In this document: one piece after another, positions 15,122 through 19,851 of the stretch
Layout of the letters: the number at the start of each line of letters is the position of its first letter
How positions within the stretch are numbered: the first letter of the stretch is position 1
Source of the DNA: Planctomycetia bacterium
Lineage (GTDB): Bacteria; Planctomycetota; UBA1135; GCA-002686595
Length of the DNA: 19,851 bases
Direction of reading: 5' to 3'
Assembly: GCA_005778045.1 (NCBI GenBank)
Contig: SXKQ01000122.1
Coordinates: 1 to 19,851, forward strand
Notes under the pieces: generated by a model
The model's database searches: none
Seen by the model: the letters and a program-made list of their open reading frames with translations, nothing else
Told to the model about the DNA's origin: nothing
Made by a program: the position numbers and the translations under genes

Positions 15122-16294
15122 GTGAAACGCGTCTTTTTGATCGTGCTGGACTCGCTCGGCGTCGGAGCCCTGCCCGACGCGGCGAGCTTCGGCGACACCG
15201 GCACCCACACGCTCGACCACATCGTCGAGGGTGCGGGCGGGCTCGAAGTTCCCAACCTCGTGCGGCTCGGCCTCGGTCACGTGCCGGGCGTGACGCGTGT
15301 GGCGCGCGGGGGCAGTCCCTCGGGCGCGTTCGGGCGCTGTGCTGAGCGCAGCCCGGGCAAGGACACGTCGACCGGGCACTGGGAGATGATGGGGTGCGTG
15401 CTCGACGCGCAATTCCCGGTGTTCGAGCACGGCTTCCCGCCCGAGATCATCGACGCCTTCGTGGCGCGCTCGGGCGTGGCGGGAGTGCTCTGCAACGCGC
15501 CGGCCTCGGGCACCGAGGTGCTCGCGCGACTCGGCGAGGAGCACGTGCGCACGCAGAAGCCGATCGTCTACACGAGCGCGGACAGCGTGTTCCAGATCGC
15601 GTGCCATGAGGTCCACTTCGGGCTCGAGCGCCTCTACAGCTGCTGCGAAGTCGCGCGCGAGATCCTCGATCCCTATGGCGTCGGACGCGTGATCGCGCGA
15701 CCGTTCGTCGGCGAGTCGGGCAGCTACAAGCGCACCTACAACCGTCGCGACTACTCGCTCAAGCCCTTCCACGAGACCGCGCTCGTGCGCCTCGAGCGCG
15801 CCGGGCTGCCGGTGACGGGCGTGGGCAAGATCGAGGACATCTTCGCGGGCGTGGGCGTGACCCGTTCGGTGCACACCGAGGGCAACCGCGATGGCATGGA
15901 GCGCACGATCGAGCTCGCGGCGACGCAGGAAGGCGGGCTCGTGTTCGTGAACCTCGTCGACTTCGACATGCTCTATGGCCATCGCCGCGACCCGCGCGGC
16001 TATCGCGCGGCGCTCGAGGAATTCGACGCCCAGTACGCGCGGCTCGCGGAGCGCCTGCGCCCCGACGACCTTGTGCTGCTCACGGCCGATCACGGCAACG
16101 ACCCGCTCTTCACGCAGACCACCGACCACACGCGCGAGTACGTGCCCGTGCTCGCGGACGGCGCGAAGGTGAAGCCGGGCGCGACGCTCGGCACGCGCGA
16201 GAGCTTCGCGGACATCGGCGCCACCGTCGAGGAGTTCCTCGGTCTCGCTCCCAAGGGCCCCGGTCACTCCTTCTGGCGCGAGATCGCGCGCTAG
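15122..16294 (+). CDS. deoB: Phosphopentomutase
   Basis: A 390-residue alkaline-phosphatase-superfamily enzyme, a normal length for DeoB. It interconverts ribose- or deoxyribose-1-phosphate and the 5-phosphate, linking nucleoside phosphorolysis to central metabolism. The start is GTG (MKRVFLIVLDSLGVGALPDA). Two-metal site residues are visible: Asp10, Asp281 in NLVDFDMLYGHRRD with His287, Asp323 and His324 in TADHGND, and His336 in TTDHTREYVP. The phosphothreonine segment is GKDTSTGHWEMMG (79-91). It is first of a tight plus-strand operon; the next start codon is 2 nt after its stop. Expression is probably from the TAAGAT promoter just upstream. Confidence 0.96.
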   Translation: MKRVFLIVLDSLGVGALPDAASFGDTGTHTLDHIVEGAGGLEVPNLVRLGLGHVPGVTRVARGGSPSGAFGRCAERSPGKDTSTGHWEMMGCVLDAQFPVFEHGFPPEIIDAFVARSGVAGVLCNAPASGTEVLARLGEEHVRTQKPIVYTSADSVFQIACHEVHFGLERLYSCCEVAREILDPYGVGRVIARPFVGESGSYKRTYNRRDYSLKPFHETALVRLERAGLPVTGVGKIEDIFAGVGVTRSVHTEGNRDGMERTIELAATQEGGLVFVNLVDFDMLYGHRRDPRGYRAALEEFDAQYARLAERLRPDDLVLLTADHGNDPLFTQTTDHTREYVPVLADGAKVKPGATLGTRESFADIGATVEEFLGLAPKGPGHSFWREIAR

Positions 16295-16296
16295 CC

Positions 16297-17598
16297 ATGG
16301 ATGCACGCGGGATTCTCGCCACCAAGCGCGATGGCAAGCGGATCTCCGACGCGCAGATCCGCGAGTTCATCGCGGGCTACGTGTCGGGCGCGATCACGGA
16401 CTACCACGCCTCGGCGCTCCTGATGGCGATCTTCATCCACGGGATGGAGGAGGGCGAGCTCGCGGTGTGGGCGCGCGCGATGCTCGAGAGCGGGCGCGTG
16501 ATGAAGTTCCCCGGCATCTCGAAGCCCAAGGTCGACAAGCACTCGACCGGCGGGATCGGCGACAAGGTGTCGATTCCGCTCGCGCCCGCGGCGGCGGTCT
16601 GCGGCCTCGCCGTGCCGATGATCTCGGGCCGCGGACTCGGTCACACCGGAGGCACGCTCGACAAGCTCGAGGCGATTCCCGGGTTTCGCACGCACCTGTC
16701 GGAGGCCGACTTCGCGCGCTGCCTCGAACGGACGGGCGTGGCGCTCGGCGGCCAGACGCCCGACATCGTTCCGGCGGATCGCAAGCTGTACGCGCTGCGC
16801 GACGTCACGGGCCTGATCGAGTCGATCCCGCTGATCGCGAGCTCGATCATGTCGAAGAAGCTCGCCGAGGGCCTCGACGCGCTCGTGCTCGACGTCAAGT
16901 TCGGCTCGGGCGCCTTCATGGTCGCGCCCGCGCGCGGCGAGGCGCTCGCGAAAGCGATGCTCGGGCTCGCGCGCGCATTCGGAGTGCGCGCGACGGCGCT
17001 GCAGACCAACATGGAGCGTCCGCTCGGGCGTATGGCGGGGCACTCGCTCGAGATTCTAGAGAGCTTCGACTGCCTCGAAGGCGGCGGGCCGGCGGACCTG
17101 CGCGAGCTCGTGTGCCTGCAGGGCGGCGAGATGCTGCGGCTCGGCGGACTGGCGGGCACGCTCGACGAAGGCAAGACGCGCATCGCGCGCTCGCTCGACG
17201 ATGGCAGCGCCCGCGCGGTGTTCGCGCGCGTGATCGAGGAGCAGGGCGGCGATCCACGCTGCCTCGACGAGCGCTCGCTCCTGAAGCGGGCTTCCAAGAT
17301 CGAGATCGTGCGCGCCAAGCGCGATGGTGTGCTCGCCTGGCGTGACCTGCGCGCCCTCGGTGCGGCGATCTGCGAGCTCGGCGGGGGCCGCAAGAAGCTC
17401 GGCGACGTGATCGACCTCGGGGTCGGCCTCGAGTTCGAAGTGCAGGAAGGGACCGCCGTGAAGGCCGGTGACGCGCTGCTGCGCGTGCACCATGACGGCC
17501 ACGGGCTCGCGCAGGCGCACGCTCTCGTCGAGCGCTCGTACGAACTCGTCGACGCCCACCGCCCGGCGCCGCTCGTGCTTGCCTCGTGGAGCGCATGA
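16297..17598 (+). CDS. deoA: Thymidine / pyrimidine-nucleoside phosphorylase
   Basis: A 433-residue type II nucleoside phosphorylase that cleaves thymidine, deoxyuridine (and uridine if it is the broader Pdp type) with phosphate to a free pyrimidine and (deoxy)ribose-1-phosphate. The family signature SGRGLGHTGGTLDKLE lies at 110-125, the phosphate-binding KHSTGG at 81-86, and the pyrimidine-binding residues are Arg168, Ser183 and Lys187 in YALRDVTGLIESIPLI and ASSIMSKKLA. The C-terminal domain ends in a typical swivelling region (GTAVKAGDALLRVH). I cannot separate DeoA from Pdp by inspection; the symbol follows operon context. Two nt separate it from deoB, indicating coupled translation. Confidence 0.94.
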   Translation: MDARGILATKRDGKRISDAQIREFIAGYVSGAITDYHASALLMAIFIHGMEEGELAVWARAMLESGRVMKFPGISKPKVDKHSTGGIGDKVSIPLAPAAAVCGLAVPMISGRGLGHTGGTLDKLEAIPGFRTHLSEADFARCLERTGVALGGQTPDIVPADRKLYALRDVTGLIESIPLIASSIMSKKLAEGLDALVLDVKFGSGAFMVAPARGEALAKAMLGLARAFGVRATALQTNMERPLGRMAGHSLEILESFDCLEGGGPADLRELVCLQGGEMLRLGGLAGTLDEGKTRIARSLDDGSARAVFARVIEEQGGDPRCLDERSLLKRASKIEIVRAKRDGVLAWRDLRALGAAICELGGGRKKLGDVIDLGVGLEFEVQEGTAVKAGDALLRVHHDGHGLAQAHALVERSYELVDAHRPAPLVLASWSA

Positions 17599-17616
17599 CG
17601 TTGTAGTGGGAACCGC

Positions 17617-18882
17617 ATGCAGTATCTGCGCTGCCTCTTCGGGATCGCGTTCTTCATCGGCTTGGCGTGGGCGATCTCCTGGGATCGGCGACGCTTCCAG
17701 TGGCGCGTCGTGCTCGGCGGGATCGCGCTGCAGTTCGCGCTGGTGCTGCTCGTCGCGAAGACGGACGCGGGACGCGCGTTCTTCGAAGGCGCAGCGCGCT
17801 TCATCGTCAAGCTAGTCTCCAAGACCGTGCCAGGCGCGCAGGCCGTGTTCGGTCACCTCGCGACGGATAGCGGCGCGGACTTCATCTTCGCGTTCGCCGG
17901 CACGGGCCTGCTCGTGATCATCTTCGTCTCGGCCCTGATGTCGATCCTCTATCACGTCGGCGTGATGCAGGTGCTCGTGTGGGCCATCGCGAAGGTGATG
18001 AGCTCGACGATGGGCCTCTCGGGCGGCGAGTCGATGGCTGCGGCCGCCAACATCTTCATGGGGCAGACCGAGGCGCCGCTCGTGATCCGGCCCTACCTGC
18101 TGAGGATGACGCGCTCGGAGCTCAACTCGCTGATGACGGGCGGGTTCGCGACCATCGCGGGTTCGGTCATGGCGATCTATCTCAAGATCCTCGGGCCGGA
18201 GCTCGCGCCGCACCTGATCGCGGCCAGCGTGATGAGCGCGCCGGCGTCGTTCGTGATCTCCAAGATCATCCTGCCAGAGCGCGATGCGCCCGAGACCGCG
18301 CGCGGCGTCGAGCTCAAGGTCGAGCGCAATGCCGTCAACATCATCGAGGCGGCGGCGAACGGCACGAGCGACGGACTCAAGCTGTGGCTCAACGTGGTCG
18401 CGATGCTGATCGCGTTCATCGCACTCGTGGCGCTCGTCGACTGGCCGCTGGGCGCGCTCGGAGAGTGGCTGGGGTCCCTCGGCTTGCTCGAAGGGCCGCT
18501 CTCGCTCGGGCGCATCTTCGGCTGGATCTTCGCCCCTTTCGCGTGGGCCATCGGCGTCGAGGGCTGGCACGACTGCCAGATGGTCGGTTCGCTGCTCGGC
18601 ACGCAGGTCTCGGTCAACGAGTTCGTCGGCTACAGCCAGCTCGGACAGATCCTGCAGTCCACGGACCCCGCGCAGCGCTTCGAGCACTCACGCTCGGCGA
18701 TCCTCGCGAGCTACGCGCTGTGCGGCTTCGCGAACTTCGCCTCGATCGGCGTCCAGATCGGTGGCATCTCCGCGCTTGCGCCGGAGCGCAAGGGCGATGT
18801 CGCCAAGCTCGCCTTCCGCGCGATGCTCGGCGGCGCGTTCGCGTGCTGGATGACGGCCACGATCGCGGGAGCGCTGCTGTGA
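17617..18882 (+). CDS. nupC: Concentrative nucleoside transporter (CNT family, NupC type)
   Basis: A 421-residue inner-membrane symporter that takes up nucleosides with H+ or Na+. Family hallmarks are present in order: SALMSILYHVGVMQ near 105, the nucleoside-binding GQTEAP at 149-154 with MTRSELNSLMTGGFATIAGSVMAIY, NEFVGY at 334-339, and SYALCGFANFASIGVQIGGI near 365-384. Length fits bacterial CNTs (about 400). The N-terminal helices (residues 1-46 and 88-123) are hydrophobic. A GGGAA sits 5 nt before the ATG, 18 nt after the deoA stop. The gene ends in GTGA, overlapping the next start, so it is translated with the purine nucleoside phosphorylase. Substrate range and ion cannot be told from sequence. 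Confidence 0.95.
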   Translation: MQYLRCLFGIAFFIGLAWAISWDRRRFQWRVVLGGIALQFALVLLVAKTDAGRAFFEGAARFIVKLVSKTVPGAQAVFGHLATDSGADFIFAFAGTGLLVIIFVSALMSILYHVGVMQVLVWAIAKVMSSTMGLSGGESMAAAANIFMGQTEAPLVIRPYLLRMTRSELNSLMTGGFATIAGSVMAIYLKILGPELAPHLIAASVMSAPASFVISKIILPERDAPETARGVELKVERNAVNIIEAAANGTSDGLKLWLNVVAMLIAFIALVALVDWPLGALGEWLGSLGLLEGPLSLGRIFGWIFAPFAWAIGVEGWHDCQMVGSLLGTQVSVNEFVGYSQLGQILQSTDPAQRFEHSRSAILASYALCGFANFASIGVQIGGISALAPERKGDVAKLAFRAMLGGAFACWMTATIAGALL

Positions 18883-19679
18883 GCGCCGCGCAGCAGGTCG
18901 AGCGGCTTGCGAGCTCGCTCCGCCACCACGGCGTCGGCGCGGTCGACGTGACGTTCGTGCTCGGCTCGGGCCTCGGCGCCTTCGCGGAGCGCATCGAGCG
19001 CGCGCGCGCGATTCCCTACGCCGAGATCGACGGCATGCCGACGAGCGGCGTGAAGGGGCACGCGGGCCGCCTTGTCGTGGGCGAGCTCGGGGGAGTGCGC
19101 GTGCTCGCGCAGCAGGGGCGCGTCCATCTCTACGAGGGCTGGAGTGTGAGCGAAGTGACGCGAGCTGTGCGCGCGATCGCGCAGCTCGGCTGTCGCCGCT
19201 TCGTACTGACCAACGCGGCGGGCGGCATCCGGCGCGAGTGGCGGCCGGGGTTGCTCATGACCCTTCGCGACCACATCAACCTGCAGGGGCGCTCGCCGCT
19301 CGGGCGCGGCGAGTCCGGTTACGCGCGACCGTACGACGAGGGCCTCACGCAGGTCCTCCACGCTGTCGCGCTCGAGCGCGGCGTCGCGCTCGAGAGTGGC
19401 GTGTATGCGGGCCTGCTCGGGCCGAGCTACGAGACCCCGGCGGAGATCCGCATGCTCTCGGCCATGGGCGCCGATGCGGTCGGCATGAGCACGGTGGCGG
19501 AAGTGCTCGCGGCGCGCGCCAGCGGCGCGCGCGTGGTCGGGGTCTCGCTCATCACGAACCAAGCGGCCGGCATCACGGGCGAGCCGCTGTCGCACGCGGA
19601 GGTCATGGCGGCGGGCCAGGAGGCCGCAGGCCGCTTCTCGGACCTCTTGCAGCACGCCGCCGCGCGACTCGTGGGCTGA
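18879..19679 (+). CDS. punA: Purine nucleoside phosphorylase, trimeric (type I) class
   Basis: A 266-residue enzyme that splits inosine/guanosine and deoxy forms with phosphate into purine base and (deoxy)ribose-1-phosphate. It belongs to the trimeric PNP class (DeoD in some naming, PunA/XapA in others), not the hexameric E. coli DeoD fold family by motif. Motifs: VLGSGLG near 28, GVKGHAGRL near 57, GRVHLYEG near 80, TNAAGG at 111-116, GPSYETPAEIR with Glu185 near 181, GADAVGMSTVAE near 197, and LITNQAAG with Asn227, the purine-binding position. Start is GTG 18879, overlapping the nupC stop in GTGA; upstream in-frame sequence is nupC in another frame. Length is normal for the class (about 270). 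Confidence 0.93.
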   Translation: MSAAQQVERLASSLRHHGVGAVDVTFVLGSGLGAFAERIERARAIPYAEIDGMPTSGVKGHAGRLVVGELGGVRVLAQQGRVHLYEGWSVSEVTRAVRAIAQLGCRRFVLTNAAGGIRREWRPGLLMTLRDHINLQGRSPLGRGESGYARPYDEGLTQVLHAVALERGVALESGVYAGLLGPSYETPAEIRMLSAMGADAVGMSTVAEVLAARASGARVVGVSLITNQAAGITGEPLSHAEVMAAGQEAAGRFSDLLQHAAARLVG

Positions 19680-19696
19680 AGCGCAGGCCGCGGCGC

Positions 19697-19702
19697 TACA
19701 AT
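19697..19702 (+). promoter_or_regulatory. -10-like hexamer TACAAT before the last gene
   Basis: TACAAT, close to the bacterial -10 consensus, ends 9 nt before the ATG at 19712 in a G/C-rich 32-nt gap. It could start a separate leaderless mRNA for the downstream gene in addition to operon read-through. Confidence 0.4.
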
Positions 19703-19711
19703 CCTGCGCCC

Positions 19712-19851
19712 ATGGCCCTCGACGTCCGAGAGATCGCCCGTCGCGCCGCAGCGCGTGTGCTCGCCGAGCGCGCGACGCGTCCGACGCCTGCCGCGCCCGA
19801 GCGCCCGGCGCCCGTCGTGCCGCCCCGCGCAGTCACGGCCCCCGCGCCGAC
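19712..19851 (+). CDS. N-terminus of an unidentified protein: amphipathic helix plus Pro/Ala-rich linker (cut by window edge)
   Basis: Only the first 46 residues are visible. MALDVREIARRAAARVLAER is predicted to be a helix with hydrophobic Val/Ile/Ala/Leu on one face and Arg/Glu on the other. It is followed by a Pro/Ala-rich, probably disordered stretch (ATRPTPAAPERPAPVVPPRA). This pattern of short amphipathic helix plus flexible linker is known for encapsulation peptides of microcompartment enzymes. The nucleoside operon context would suit deoxyribose-phosphate aldolase (DeoC) or an aldehyde dehydrogenase, but neither can be seen. It could equally be an unrelated protein with a helical N-terminus. 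No Shine-Dalgarno; TACAAT is 9 nt upstream. Confidence 0.6.
   Translation, partial: MALDVREIARRAAARVLAERATRPTPAAPERPAPVVPPRAVTAPAP

Noticed and set aside
14684..16306. Long upstream extension of the HExxH lipoprotein frame
   Set aside because: It runs antisense to deoB and the small acidic gene, and the lipoprotein signal begins at 14683.
1..19851. tRNA, rRNA or riboswitch genes
   Set aside because: No tRNA cloverleaf landmarks, rRNA segments or known riboswitch cores were recognised in the short intergenic gaps; a covariance-model search would be decisive.

Overview
This window is very GC-rich, with strong G/C preference at third codon positions, densely coding, and has no rRNA, tRNA or CRISPR array that I could find. 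No stretch longer than about 170 bases lacks a gene. The gene content suggests a free-living, environmental Gram-negative bacterium: a lipoprotein with a lipobox, periplasmic signal peptides, a cupredoxin-fused arylsulfotransferase-like protein, and a nucleoside scavenging operon. Planctomycetota or a similar high-GC lineage fits best, but this is inference from gene style only. Several genes appear to lack a Shine-Dalgarno sequence and instead carry a -10-like hexamer 6-9 nt before the start codon, which suggests leaderless transcription.

Layout. 1-1243 (minus): a gamma-glutamyltransferase gene whose catalytic subunit is broken by two in-frame amber codons near the window edge. 1344-3605 (plus): a secreted arylsulfotransferase-like beta-propeller joined through a collagen-like Gly/Pro/Arg repeat to a type-1 copper (cupredoxin) domain. 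3673-5073 (minus): a MocR-type GntR/aminotransferase regulator with repeated operator-like motifs in front of it. 5169-7259 (minus): a secreted dipeptidyl-peptidase IV-like S9 protease. 7313-9644: an IS66-family insertion sequence with recognisable inverted repeats, intact tnpA and tnpB, and a tnpC transposase destroyed by a deletion/frameshift and two stop codons. 9770-12098/12100 (minus): a large divergent transketolase-like thiamine-diphosphate enzyme. 12242-13507 (plus): a membrane-bound PAS-GGDEF diguanylate cyclase. 13529-14683 (minus): an HExxH lipoprotein metallopeptidase. 14849-15082 (plus): a small acidic protein of unknown function.

15122-19679 (plus) is a compact nucleoside catabolism operon: phosphopentomutase (deoB), thymidine/pyrimidine-nucleoside phosphorylase (deoA/pdp), a concentrative nucleoside transporter (nupC type) and a purine nucleoside phosphorylase (punA type). 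Together these import nucleosides, release the bases phosphorolytically, and convert (deoxy)ribose-1-phosphate to the 5-phosphate. Directly downstream, at 19712, begins another gene whose visible N-terminus is an amphipathic helix followed by a Pro/Ala-rich linker. This arrangement resembles the encapsulation peptides of bacterial microcompartment enzymes, and it is the most attractive lead in the window, though it is unproven because the gene runs off the edge.
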